Source: Betaproteobacteria bacterium (GTDB lineage Bacteria; Pseudomonadota; Gammaproteobacteria; Burkholderiales; Thiobacillaceae). Taken from it: 64,000 nucleotides of DNA. The notes beneath the pieces are model-generated. The model had not been told where the DNA came from and ran no database searches. It saw only the letters and a program-made list of their open reading frames with translations. A program made the position numbers and the translations under genes. The first letter of the stretch is position 1, and each line of letters starts with the position of its first letter. The DNA is taken from assembly GCA_016234655.1 (NCBI GenBank), contig JACRAU010000013.1:33057-97056 (forward strand), written 5' to 3'. Below are positions 48,083 through 56,854 of this stretch, piece after piece.

Positions 48083-48502
48083 ATGGAACTGGTCTGTCCC
48101 CACTGTCTGGCCGTCAACCGCGTGCCGGCCGAGCGCCTGCGCGACGGCCCCAAGTGCGGCAAGTGCGGCGGCGAGGTGCTGCCCGCCAAGCCGGTCGATT
48201 TGACCGCCGCCAGCTTCGACAAATTTATCGCCCGCAATGAACTGCCGGTGCTGGTGGATTTCTGGGCGCCCTGGTGCGGCCCGTGCAAGACGATGGCGCC
48301 GGTCTTCGCCCAAGCGGCGGCCGAGCATCTTGGCCGGGTGCGCTTCGCCAAGGTCGACACCGAGGCCGAGCAGGGCCTGGCCGCCCGCTTCGGCATCCGC
48401 AGCATCCCGACCCTGGCCTTGTTCAAGCGCGGCCAAGAGGTCGACCGCGTGGCCGGCGCGCTGCCGGCGGCCCAGTTGAAGACCTGGCTTGCCCGGCACT
48501 GA
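48083..48502 (+). CDS. trxC: Thioredoxin 2 (zinc-binding, TrxC type)
   Basis: The 139-residue protein has an N-terminal zinc domain with CPHC (residues 5-8) and CGKC (25-28), followed by a thioredoxin fold with WCGPC at 64-68. TrxC is an oxidative-stress-linked disulfide reductase. A GGAGG site precedes the ATG at 48083. In E. coli grxC is next to secB; here trxC is placed between them. Confidence 0.94.
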   Translation: MELVCPHCLAVNRVPAERLRDGPKCGKCGGEVLPAKPVDLTAASFDKFIARNELPVLVDFWAPWCGPCKTMAPVFAQAAAEHLGRVRFAKVDTEAEQGLAARFGIRSIPTLALFKRGQEVDRVAGALPAAQLKTWLARH

Positions 48503-48575
48503 AGCGTCACGGGGCGGCCGTCCTGAGCGGTTATAATGGGCCGCTTTATTCCCCACCTCCATTCGACGGAACATC

Positions 48576-49037
48576 ATGAGCGACAACAACCAGTCCCAAG
48601 CCAACAATCCCGTGTTCAACATCGAGAAGATCTACCTCAAGGATGTCTCGCTCGAGGTGCCCAACGCGCCGCAAATCTTCCTGGAGCGCGAAGCGCCGGA
48701 GATGGACATGGACATCCAGACCCGGGTCGACCGGGTCGAAGACGCCATCTACGACGTGCACTTGACCATCACGGTCACCGCCAAGCGCGGCGACAAGGTC
48801 TTCTTCCTGATCGAGGCCAAGCAGGCCGGCATCTTCCGCATCGAAGGCCTGCCGGAAGAGGCGCTGGAGCCGACCCTGGCCGTGGCCTGCCCGAACATCC
48901 TGTTCCCCTATGCGCGCGAAGCGGTCAGCGACGTGTCGGTGCGCGCCGGCTTCCCGCCGGTGGTGTTGCAGCCGGTCAACTTCGAGGCGCTCTACATGCA
49001 GCAGAAGCAGGCCCAGGCCTCGGGCCAGCCGAACTAA
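48576..49037 (+). CDS. secB: Protein-export chaperone SecB
   Basis: The 153-residue tetrameric chaperone keeps precursors unfolded and delivers them to SecA. It has the conserved [20 protein letters not shown] segment and the C-terminal [20 protein letters not shown] segment. A consensus TATAAT at 48532-48537 lies 38 bp upstream of the ATG and may be its own -10 box, although I see no good -35. Confidence 0.95.
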   Translation: MSDNNQSQANNPVFNIEKIYLKDVSLEVPNAPQIFLEREAPEMDMDIQTRVDRVEDAIYDVHLTITVTAKRGDKVFFLIEAKQAGIFRIEGLPEEALEPTLAVACPNILFPYAREAVSDVSVRAGFPPVVLQPVNFEALYMQQKQAQASGQPN

Positions 49038-49058
49038 ACCGCCTGGACGGCCACGGCG

Positions 49059-50048
49059 ATGCGCATCGCAATCTTGGGGGCGGGGGCATGGGGCAGCGCC
49101 CTGGCCGTGCGCCTCGGCGTGCATGCCGAGGTCGCCCTGTGGGCGCGCAGCGCCGAGCAAGCGGCCGAGATGGCGGCGAGCCGGACAAACGCGCGCTATC
49201 TACCCGGTATCGAACTTCCCGCCGCCTTGCGCTTGACCGCCGATCTGGCCGAGGCCGTGAGCGGCACCGATTATCTGGTCGCGGCGGTGCCGACCGCCGG
49301 CCTGCGCGGCCTGGGCCACGGCCTGCGCGAGCAGGATTGCCGCGTGCCGCTGATCTGGCTGTGCAAGGGCTTCGAGGCGGACAGCATGAAGCTGCCGCAT
49401 GTCGTGTTGAGCGAGGTCGGGCTCGGGCACGATAAGGTCGGCGTCTTGTCCGGCCCCAGCTTCGCGCTGGAAGTGGCCCAAGGCCAGCCGGTCGCGCTGA
49501 CCCTGGCCGCCGAGGACGAGGCCTTCGCCCGCCGCGCCGCGCAAGACCTGCACGACCCGGCGATGCGCATTTATTCCAGCGCCGACGTGGTCGGGGTCGA
49601 GATCGGCGGCGCGCTCAAGAACGTGATCGCCATCGCGGCCGGCGTTTGCGACGGCCTGGGCTTCGGCTACAACGCGCGCGCCGCGCTGATCACTCGCGGC
49701 CTGGCCGAGATGACCCGGCTCGGGCTCAAGCTCGGCGGCCGGGCCGAGACCTTCATGGGCCTGTCCGGCCTGGGCGACCTCATCCTCACCTGCACCGGCG
49801 ACCTGTCGCGCAACCGCCAAGTCGGCCTGCGCCTGGCGCAAGGCATGGGCTTGGAGGCGATCTTGCGCGAGTTGGGCCACGTCGCCGAGGGCGTGACCAC
49901 CGCGCGCGAGGCCTGCCGTTTGGCGCGGGAGCTGGGTGTGGAGATGCCGATCGCCGATGCGGTGCGTCGCTTGTTGGTGCAGGAATTGACCCCGAAAGAG
50001 GCGGTCGCCTTCTTGCTCAACCGCGACCAAAAGGCCGAGGGTTTGTAG
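49059..50048 (+). CDS. gpsA: Glycerol-3-phosphate dehydrogenase [NAD(P)+]
   Basis: The 329-residue enzyme reduces dihydroxyacetone phosphate to sn-glycerol 3-phosphate for phospholipid synthesis. It has the N-terminal dinucleotide loop [20 protein letters not shown], the [20 protein letters not shown] segment, the catalytic Lys in [20 protein letters not shown], and [20 protein letters not shown]. It follows secB by 21 bp, the conserved secB-gpsA order. Confidence 0.95.
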   Translation: MRIAILGAGAWGSALAVRLGVHAEVALWARSAEQAAEMAASRTNARYLPGIELPAALRLTADLAEAVSGTDYLVAAVPTAGLRGLGHGLREQDCRVPLIWLCKGFEADSMKLPHVVLSEVGLGHDKVGVLSGPSFALEVAQGQPVALTLAAEDEAFARRAAQDLHDPAMRIYSSADVVGVEIGGALKNVIAIAAGVCDGLGFGYNARAALITRGLAEMTRLGLKLGGRAETFMGLSGLGDLILTCTGDLSRNRQVGLRLAQGMGLEAILRELGHVAEGVTTAREACRLARELGVEMPIADAVRRLLVQELTPKEAVAFLLNRDQKAEGL

Positions 50049-50099
50049 GAGCGGCCTCCCGGCCGCGAAAAATGTTCGGCCCCGGGAGGGGCCTCCTAC
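50045..50099. repeat. Palindromic repeat / bidirectional terminator between gpsA and trmL
   Basis: Outer arms GTAGGAG (50045-50051) and CTCCTAC (50093-50099) enclose two hairpins with 4-nt loops, GCGGCC-TCCC-GGCCGC and GGCCCC-GGGA-GGGGCC. It overlaps the ends of both convergent genes and probably serves as their shared terminator. It is the clearest of three copies. Confidence 0.8.
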
Positions 50100-50560
50100 A
50101 GGCCGCCGGCAAATCCCAGCTGGCGCCAGGCCTCGAACACCGCGACGGCAGCGGCGTTGGACAGGTTCAAGCTGCGCTGGCCCGGCCGCATCGGCAGGCG
50201 AATCTGTCTGTCCGGTGCGATCTCGGCCAATATCTCATTGGGCAAACCGCGCGTTTCCGGCCCGAACAACAAGACATCGTCCGCCTCGAAGGTGGCTTCG
50301 GTATGCAGCCGTTGCGCGCGCTTGCTGAAGGCGTAGATGTTGCGCCCGGCGAAAAAGGCCGATGCGGCCGGCCAATCGGCATGGGTCTTGAGCTCGGCGT
50401 ATTCGTGGTAGTCGAGGCCGGCCCGCTTCAATTGCTTGTCGTCGAGCGAAAAACCCAAGGGTTCGATCAAATGCAGCCGGCAGCCGGTGTTGGCGGCCAG
50501 GCGGATGATGTTGCCGGTGTTGGGCGGGATTTCGGGCTGGTAGAGCAGGATGTCGAACAT
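50096..50560 (-). CDS. trmL: tRNA (cytidine(34)-2'-O)-methyltransferase
   Basis: The 154-residue SPOUT enzyme methylates the wobble ribose of tRNA-Leu isoacceptors. It has the family start MFDILLYQPEIPPNTGNIIR, the knot segments LLFGPETRGLP and IRLPMRPGQRSLNLSNAAAV. The ATG at 50560 gives the standard length; a longer open frame to 50755 runs into the gshA promoter region and is rejected. Confidence 0.94.
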   Translation of the reverse strand: MFDILLYQPEIPPNTGNIIRLAANTGCRLHLIEPLGFSLDDKQLKRAGLDYHEYAELKTHADWPAASAFFAGRNIYAFSKRAQRLHTEATFEADDVLLFGPETRGLPNEILAEIAPDRQIRLPMRPGQRSLNLSNAAAVAVFEAWRQLGFAGGL

Positions 50561-50653
50561 GGCGTCGTGTTGCGTGGGCGATGGGGGTGATTTTCGCAGG
50601 AGTGGCCATATCTTGGTTAAACTCGCTTCACATAGAATAACGCAAGAGGTCGC

Positions 50654-51952
50654 ATGGTCCCCCATCTCACCACCGCCCTGACCGGCCCGCTGCTCGATCT
50701 GGAAAAACGCGTGCTCGCGGCCATGCCGCCGATCGAGCATTGGTTTCGCCGGCAATGGCTAGAACATTCGGCGCCGTTCTATACCTCGGTCGATCTGCGC
50801 AACAGCGGCTTCAAGCTGGCACCGGTCGATACCAATCTGTTTCCCGGCGGCTTCAACAACCTGAACCCGGCCTTCGCGCCGCTGGCGGTGCAGGCGGCGC
50901 AGGTCGCGGTCGAGAAAATGTGCGCGACCGCGAAGCGCCTGCTCTTGATCCCCGAGAACCACACGCGCAACCTGTTCTATCTGCAGAATGTCGCCTCGCT
51001 GGCCTGCATCCTGCGCCGCTCCGGCCTGGACGTGCGCATCGGCAGCCTGATTCCGGACCTGGCCGAACCCTTGAAGCTCGACCTGCCGGACGGCGGCGCG
51101 GTGCTGCTGGAGCCGGTGCGGCGCGAGGGGCGAAGGGTCATGGTGGACGATTTCGATCCCTGTGCGATCCTGCTCAACAACGACCTGTCGGCCGGCGCGC
51201 CGGCCATCCTGCAAGACCTCGACCCGAGCCAGACCCTGATGCCGCCCTTGCACGCCGGCTGGTCGGTGCGGCGCAAGTCCAAGCACTTCGCCGCCTACCA
51301 GCGGGTGGCCGAGCAACTGGCCGCCATCGTCGGCATCGACCCGTGGTTGATCGACCCTTATTTCTCCGTGTGCGACGAGGTCGATTTCCAGACGCGCGAC
51401 GGCGAGGAATGCCTGGCCGGCCACGTCGACGAGATGCTGCGGCGCATGCGGGCGAAATACGCCGAGCACGGCATCGACCGCGAGCCCTACGTCATCGTCA
51501 AGGCCGACGCCGGCACCTACGGCATGGGCATCATGACCGTGAAGAGCGCCGACGAGATGCGCGAACTGAACCGCCGGCAACGCAACAAGATGGCGGTGGT
51601 GAAAGAAGGCCTGCAAGTACGGCAGGTGCTGGTGCAAGAGGGCGTCTACACCTTCGAGACCATCAACGAGGCGGTGGCCGAGCCGGTGGTCTACATGATC
51701 GACCACTTCGTCATCGGCGGCTTCTACCGCGTGCACACCGGCCGCGGCGCCGACGAAAACCTAAACGCGGCCGGCATGCACTTCGTGCCGCTGGCCTTCG
51801 ACGAGGTCGGCAGCTACGGCGACGCCGACGCCTGGCCCGATGCGCCGGTCAACCGTTTCTATACCTACGGCGTGCTCGCGCGGCTGGCCGCGCTGGCCGC
51901 CGCGATCGAGTTGGAACAGACCGCGCCCAACCCGCAGTTGCCGAGGTTCTAA
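50654..51952 (+). CDS. gshA: Glutamate--cysteine ligase (proteobacterial GshA type)
   Basis: The 432-residue protein fits the glutamate-cysteine ligase type found in beta- and other proteobacteria, distinct from the E. coli enzyme. Segments include [52 protein letters not shown] and the C-terminal [20 protein letters not shown]. It joins glutamate and cysteine, the first step of glutathione synthesis. It is followed 2 bp later by gshB, forming a clear biosynthetic pair. Confidence 0.92.
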   Translation: MVPHLTTALTGPLLDLEKRVLAAMPPIEHWFRRQWLEHSAPFYTSVDLRNSGFKLAPVDTNLFPGGFNNLNPAFAPLAVQAAQVAVEKMCATAKRLLLIPENHTRNLFYLQNVASLACILRRSGLDVRIGSLIPDLAEPLKLDLPDGGAVLLEPVRREGRRVMVDDFDPCAILLNNDLSAGAPAILQDLDPSQTLMPPLHAGWSVRRKSKHFAAYQRVAEQLAAIVGIDPWLIDPYFSVCDEVDFQTRDGEECLAGHVDEMLRRMRAKYAEHGIDREPYVIVKADAGTYGMGIMTVKSADEMRELNRRQRNKMAVVKEGLQVRQVLVQEGVYTFETINEAVAEPVVYMIDHFVIGGFYRVHTGRGADENLNAAGMHFVPLAFDEVGSYGDADAWPDAPVNRFYTYGVLARLAALAAAIELEQTAPNPQLPRF

Positions 51953-51954
51953 GC

Positions 51955-52893
51955 ATGCAGATACTGTTCGTCGTCGATCCGCTCGCCAGCTTCAAGATCT
52001 ACAAAGACAGCACCTTCGCCATGATGCAGGCCGCCGCCGCGCGCGGCCATGCGTTGTGGGCTTGCGAGCCGCAAGACCTTGCCTGGCGCGACGGCAAGCT
52101 CGTGGGCCGGGTGTTCCCGCTTGCGCTGACCGGGCGCACCCCGGACTGGTTCGAGCCCGGCAACCACGAATGGCGGCGGTTGAACGAATTCGACGCGGTG
52201 CTGATGCGCAAGGACCCGCCGTTCGACCAGGAATTTTTGTACGCGACTTATCTGCTGGAACTGGCCGAGCGCGACGGCGCCCGCGTGTTCAACCGGCCGC
52301 AAGCGCTGCGCGACTTCAACGAAAAGCTGGCGATCTTCCGCTTTCCGCAATTCACCGTGCCCACCCTGGTCACCAGCCGGGCCGAAGAGATTCGCGAATT
52401 TCTAGCCGAGCAGGGCGACGTCGTGCTCAAGCCCTTGAACGCGATGGGCGGCGCCTCGGTGTTCCGCATTCGGCCGGGCGATGCCAACCTCGGCGTCATC
52501 GTCGAAACCCTGACCCAGCATGAGACCACCACGGTGATGGCCCAGCGCTACATCCCCGAGATCAAGGACGGCGACAAGCGCATCCTGATCATCGACGGCG
52601 AGCCGGTGCCTTATGCGCTGGCCCGCATCCCCGCGCCGGGCGAGACCCGCGGCAACCTCGCCGCCGGCGGCACCGGCGTCGCCCGGCCGCTGACCGAGCG
52701 CGACTGGCAGATCGCGCAAACCCTCGGCCCGCAACTCAAGGCCGCCGGCCTGCTGCTGGTCGGCTTGGATGTCATCGGCGACTGGCTGACCGAGGTCAAC
52801 GTCACCAGCCCCACCTGCTTCCGCGAGATCATGGCGCAGACGGGGTTTGATGTGGCGGGGATGTTTGTGGGGGCGTTGGAGAGGCAAGTTTGA
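51955..52893 (+). CDS. gshB: Glutathione synthetase
   Basis: The 312-residue ATP-grasp enzyme adds glycine to gamma-glutamylcysteine. It has the N-terminal [20 protein letters not shown], the [13 protein letters not shown] segment, the ATP-grasp loop [26 protein letters not shown] [14 protein letters not shown], and the metal-binding [18 protein letters not shown]. It is coupled to gshA. Glutathione made here would supply the glutaredoxin encoded upstream. Confidence 0.96.
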   Translation: MQILFVVDPLASFKIYKDSTFAMMQAAAARGHALWACEPQDLAWRDGKLVGRVFPLALTGRTPDWFEPGNHEWRRLNEFDAVLMRKDPPFDQEFLYATYLLELAERDGARVFNRPQALRDFNEKLAIFRFPQFTVPTLVTSRAEEIREFLAEQGDVVLKPLNAMGGASVFRIRPGDANLGVIVETLTQHETTTVMAQRYIPEIKDGDKRILIIDGEPVPYALARIPAPGETRGNLAAGGTGVARPLTERDWQIAQTLGPQLKAAGLLLVGLDVIGDWLTEVNVTSPTCFREIMAQTGFDVAGMFVGALERQV

Positions 52894-52898
52894 TTTGC

Positions 52899-52938
52899 CC
52901 CCTCTCCCGCAAGCGGGAGAGGGGTAGGGGAGAGGGAA
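52899..52938. repeat. REP-like palindrome after gshB
   Basis: CCCCTCTCCCGC (52899-52910) and GCGGGAGAGGGG (52913-52924) form a near-perfect hairpin followed by TAGGGGAGAGGG. It is the same family as the palindrome at 18246-18281 and may terminate gshA-gshB transcription. Confidence 0.75.
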
Positions 52939-52970
52939 GGCTGTTGGTCTATGAGTGAGGTCGTCGGTTG

Positions 52971-53241
52971 GCGTGAGGCCATTGGCCGGGGCCGCCCGGC
53001 AGCGGGTCACTTTCTTTGCTCGTGCAAAGAAAGGTAACCAAAGAAAGCACGCCCCGCTGTCGCCGACACCCCCGTGCACGTCACAGTTGCGCGGGCGGCG
53101 AAAGAACTCGCCCTTCGGGCTCAAACAGCTTTCGCCGGCCTTCGGCTGCCCCGCGCAACTGCGCCACGCACGGCGACGACAGAGGGGAAGTTAACGGCAA
53201 AATCCAGGTGGTCGACGCGATGCGTCGACCACCTCTCAAAA
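52971..53241 (+). repeat. Structured ~271-bp repeat, left copy
   Basis: This stretch starts at GCGTGAGGC and ends with a perfect 13-bp hairpin plus CTCAAAA. It contains in order the hairpin CTTTCTTTGC-TCGT-GCAAAGAAAG (53010-53033), a 12-bp stem CAGTTGCGCGGG/CCCGCGCAACTG (53084-53095 with 53150-53161) around an inner GGCGAAAG/CTTTCGCC stem, and the terminal hairpin at 53206-53234 with loop GAT. A second copy lies inverted at 54882-55158. Short open frames here are not convincing genes. With 52894-52970 it fills the gap between gshB and the lipoprotein gene. Confidence 0.8.
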
Positions 53242-53305
53242 ACCAACATCCCAACGTATGCAGTTTATTTGGTGGGCTATGCTTCGCTAATTCGTCCTAC
53301 AAGCT

Positions 53306-53334
53306 TTACTTATTGTTTTTCATTTCATAGTATT
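53306..53334 (+). promoter_or_regulatory. Possible promoter of the AT-rich lipoprotein gene
   Basis: TTTACT (53306-53311) and TAGTAT (53329-53334) are 17 bp apart in a strongly AT-rich leader, about 95 bp upstream of the start. Confidence 0.35.
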
Positions 53335-53427
53335 TCCATATCTACCTTGCTTTTTCTGACTCTGCAAAGGCAAGTTTTCGCAGCACAATAACAATTAAAT
53401 AATCCGTTTTTAGAAGGGGATGGCATC

Positions 53428-54693
53428 TTGAAGAAAAATTTCTTTGCCGCGCTATTGCTCGGGCTGTCGAACCTATTTGGTTGTGCCACCCCCAACAATT
53501 ACCCACAGGATCCGGCGCAGCAACTAGATTTCCATATTGGCTACGCAATTGAATATGCGGAGAAAAACGATTTTGATCGCGTCGCTTACCATGTTAACGA
53601 GGCCCTTGGTAAGCAGCCAAGCAACGACAAGCTAAGAGAGGTAATCAAAAACAACACAAAAATCCAATCGGGCTTGCTAAACCATTTCTGTGAAAATCCC
53701 AAGAAAATTACCGACAAGCAAATCCTAACCGATAGGATGCTAAGTATTAAAAAAATCTCGGAAAGTGGGGTATTGCCTGATGCTGGAAAGTGTAAGGCCG
53801 CTGTCGATATGGCAGCCAACAGAGCCGAGCTGGACTGGTTACTCAGTGACAATTGGGAAGCATTTGACTCACTCAAATCACCAGAGGCTCAAAAGAAAAT
53901 TTTCGAAAGGACTCTTGATCAAGTATCAGACAGCCGACGCAAACTAGCCATCGTCCAGTCATTAGCTAAATATCTAGCCAATCCGGAACGAACTAACACC
54001 GAAAAAGACATCGCTAAACAACGCTTGTCAAAATCAACTTTACACAGAGCAGAATTATCTGAATTGAAGAACGTTTATCCTGATCTGGTTGAAAGGAAAT
54101 TAAAAGAATTAACTGCGTATGTACAAGTCACTATCACACCCCCAGATCGCCTTACTGAAGAAGACATAAAGGAAGGCATTAAAAAAGCGTCCGCCAACTT
54201 TGTCATACTCGCAAAAGGTGAAGCCGGCGGAAAAGACACAATTAACATCAACTACGAAAAACTTCGCCTAGAAGAGCGGCAATTGCCGGCACAATCTCAA
54301 ACCATTACTTATGCGCAACACGAGGTCAATCTAATGATGGCTGCGCTTTTTATGCCTCGCAACGCGTCATACATTTATGAGTGGACATCTGGAGGCGTGG
54401 AAATTGAATATGGATACGCCATAAGGGCAACACAGAATGGAAAGATTCTACTGGATGACTTGTTCCGAGGAACATTAACGAAAACGTTTGTTAACTGCAC
54501 AAACCCACGAATTGTAAATGTGTTCGGCGGTAGCACGCGCGCCGACTTTGTGGCTAACGACGACATGACATCACGCTGTTCTGGTGCAACAAGCTCAGTA
54601 CCAACCATACAAAGCGCTAGAAAAGAACTAACCACTTTGTTGATCAACAAGGCCACATCTGTAGAGCCGCTTGCAAGCAGATTAGAACCATAG
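53428..54693 (+). CDS. AT-rich lipoprotein of unknown function
   Basis: I do not recognise this 421-residue protein. It has a lipoprotein signal (FFAALLLGLSNLFGCA, lipidated Cys near residue 19). A helical, Lys/Glu/Asn-rich region follows to about residue 225, then a mixed beta region (QTITYAQHEVNLMMAALFMP; YIYEWTSGGVEIEYGYAIRA) with two cysteines near the C-terminus. Residues 32-62 resemble a TPR-like helix pair. The start is TTG at 53428 with a GAAGGGG site 8 bp before it. Base composition and codon use are far from the surrounding GC-rich genes, and it lies between inverted repeat copies, so it was probably acquired. Confidence 0.8.
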   Translation: MKKNFFAALLLGLSNLFGCATPNNYPQDPAQQLDFHIGYAIEYAEKNDFDRVAYHVNEALGKQPSNDKLREVIKNNTKIQSGLLNHFCENPKKITDKQILTDRMLSIKKISESGVLPDAGKCKAAVDMAANRAELDWLLSDNWEAFDSLKSPEAQKKIFERTLDQVSDSRRKLAIVQSLAKYLANPERTNTEKDIAKQRLSKSTLHRAELSELKNVYPDLVERKLKELTAYVQVTITPPDRLTEEDIKEGIKKASANFVILAKGEAGGKDTININYEKLRLEERQLPAQSQTITYAQHEVNLMMAALFMPRNASYIYEWTSGGVEIEYGYAIRATQNGKILLDDLFRGTLTKTFVNCTNPRIVNVFGGSTRADFVANDDMTSRCSGATSSVPTIQSARKELTTLLINKATSVEPLASRLEP

Positions 54694-54717
54694 AGCTTGT
54701 AGATACTGTTATCCCCG

Positions 54718-55158
<441 letters not shown>

Positions 55159-55226
55159 GAAAGTAAAGCTTCCCGATTCCGCTGAAGCAGTAAAATCCCC
55201 AAGTCCAAAACGTCCTGCAAAGTCCG

Positions 55227-56261
55227 ATGCGTTCATTCCTTACCCTCCTCGCCCTACTCCTCACCCTCAGCGGCTGCGGCGAACCCCCGCTGTACAAACA
55301 ACAGGCCTATGTCTTCGGCACGCTGGTCGATATCAGCGTCTACGGCGAGGACGAGGCCAAGGCGCAGGCGGCGGTGGGCCAAGTGCTCAAGGACTTCGAC
55401 AAGCTGCATGAGATGCTGCATGCCTGGAAACCGGGCACCTTGTCGCGGGTGAACGATTTGATCGCGCAGGATGCGGCCGAGGTGGCGACCTCGCCGGGGC
55501 TGGTGGCGATATTGCAGGATACGGCGCGCTATTCGGCGCAGTCGGATGGGCTGTTCAATCCGGCCATCGGCAATCTGATCCGGCTCTGGGGCTTCCAGGC
55601 CGACAGCTTCGACGGCAACGTGCCGCCGGCACCAGCCGAGATCGGTAGATGGTTGAAGGCAGCGCCGTCAATGGCCGACCTGGCGTTGGCGGGCCACACG
55701 GTGCGCAGCCGCAACCCGGCGGTGCGGGTCGATCTGGGCGGTTATGCCAAGGGTTATGCGCTGGACGTGGCGGCGGCCTATCTCAAGAGCCAGGGCATCG
55801 ACAACGCGCTGATCAACATCGGCGGCAATGTCATCGCGCTGGGTAAGCACGGCGAGCGGCCGTGGCGGGTTGGCATCCAGCACCCGCGCCAGGCCGGCGC
55901 GATTGCGATGGTCGACCTCAACGACGGCGAGGCCATCGGCACCTCGGGCGATTACCAGCGCTATTTCGACTATCAGGGCCGGCGCTATTGCCACTTGATC
56001 GACCCGCGCACGGCCCTGCCGGTGCAGGGCGTGCAGGCGGTGACGGTGCTGGCGCGCGGGGCCAAGGCCGGCGTGGTGTCGGACGTGGCGAGCAAGCCCT
56101 TGTTCATCAGCGGCGCCGCCGGCTGGCGCGCGATGGCGGACAAGATGGGGGTACGCGAGGCGATGTTCATCGACGGCGACGGCCGGATCAGCGTGACCGC
56201 CGATTTGGCCCGGCGCTTGCAGTGGTCGGCCGGCGTGCCGGCGGCTACGGTCGTGCCGTAG
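55227..56261 (+). CDS. apbE: FAD:protein FMN transferase (ApbE)
   Basis: The 344-residue lipoprotein (lipobox LLLTLSGCGE, Cys about residue 17) attaches FMN to threonine in flavoproteins such as NQR or RNF subunits. It shows the family segments VFGTLVDISVYG, RVDLGGYAKGYALD, LINIGGNVIALG, GTSGDYQRYF and the HLIDPRTALPVQGVQAV metal/FAD region. No nqr or rnf genes are in the window. It converges on a thioredoxin gene with a palindrome between them. Confidence 0.93.
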   Translation: MRSFLTLLALLLTLSGCGEPPLYKQQAYVFGTLVDISVYGEDEAKAQAAVGQVLKDFDKLHEMLHAWKPGTLSRVNDLIAQDAAEVATSPGLVAILQDTARYSAQSDGLFNPAIGNLIRLWGFQADSFDGNVPPAPAEIGRWLKAAPSMADLALAGHTVRSRNPAVRVDLGGYAKGYALDVAAAYLKSQGIDNALINIGGNVIALGKHGERPWRVGIQHPRQAGAIAMVDLNDGEAIGTSGDYQRYFDYQGRRYCHLIDPRTALPVQGVQAVTVLARGAKAGVVSDVASKPLFISGAAGWRAMADKMGVREAMFIDGDGRISVTADLARRLQWSAGVPAATVVP

Positions 56262-56328
56262 GGTGTGCCCGCTGCGCGAGGATAAATGTTTCACGCACCA
56301 TGATTTGGTGCGCGGAGCGCACCCTACG
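56257..56328. terminator. Palindromic bidirectional terminator between apbE and the TlpA-like gene
   Basis: CGTAGGGTG (56257-56265) and CACCCTACG (56320-56328) are outer arms, with an inner hairpin GCACCA-TGATT-TGGTGC (56295-56311). The arms include both stop codons (TAG in each direction). The TAGGGTGCGC...GCGCACCCTA type of sequence is another widespread repeat. Confidence 0.65.
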
Positions 56329-56854
56329 AGGGTTCCTTGAGCAAGGGCAGGATCAAGTCCTCCAGCCGGCTCTTGTGTACCTGGCCGCTCACCTTGTGCC
56401 GGATGACGCCCCGGCGGTCGACGATGAACGAGGTCGGCACCTTGCTGACGCCGCCGAACTGCTGCGCGGTGCCCGAGATGGCGAGCATGGCCGGGAAGCT
56501 ATAAGCCTCCTTGCGCATGAAGGCATCGACCTCGCTCTGGCTTTCGTCCAAGCTCAGTGCCAGAATCTCGAACCCTTCGGCTTTGTGCTCCTGGTAGAAG
56601 GCCTGCATGGCGGGCATTTCGTGCCGGCAATAGGGGCACCAGGTGGCCCAGAAGTTGACCAGCACCACTTGGCCGCGCCAGGCCGACAAGGGCTTGGGGC
56701 CGTCTGGCGTCGAGATCGTGACCTCGGGCGCCGGCAGGTGCAGTTCGTCGACCGGGGCCCAAGGCCGGAACCACAAGTAGACGATCAGCCCGATCAGCAG
56801 TAGGGTAAGCCAATTCGCTTTGAGTTTTTGCAGGAACCAACTTGTCTTCGTCAT
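56324..56854 (-). CDS. TlpA/ResA-like membrane-anchored thioredoxin
   Basis: The 176-residue protein has an N-terminal membrane anchor (WLTLLLIGLIVYLWF) and a periplasmic thioredoxin fold with active site WCPYC in NFWATWCPYCRHEMPAM. A cis-proline loop (VSKVPTSFIVD) follows. It probably reduces periplasmic disulfides, for example in cytochrome c maturation. Its start overlaps the divergent methyltransferase start by 13 bp, so the two must share an unusually compact promoter arrangement or use later starts. Confidence 0.88.
   Translation of the reverse strand: MTKTSWFLQKLKANWLTLLLIGLIVYLWFRPWAPVDELHLPAPEVTISTPDGPKPLSAWRGQVVLVNFWATWCPYCRHEMPAMQAFYQEHKAEGFEILALSLDESQSEVDAFMRKEAYSFPAMLAISGTAQQFGGVSKVPTSFIVDRRGVIRHKVSGQVHKSRLEDLILPLLKEPS

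Noticed and set aside
48509..48537. Full sigma70 promoter for secB
   Set aside because: TATAAT is perfect but no acceptable -35 lies 16-18 bp upstream, so it is only mentioned in the secB entry.
50740..51954. Extension of the gshB frame through gshA
   Set aside because: The region is a shifted reading of gshA; gshB starts at 51955 with the family N-terminus.
52955..53391. Small open frames over the left repeat (e.g. reading FFARAKKVTK-like peptides)
   Set aside because: The same peptide-like strings arise from the repeat in many genomes; stem covariation and lack of ribosome sites argue against coding.
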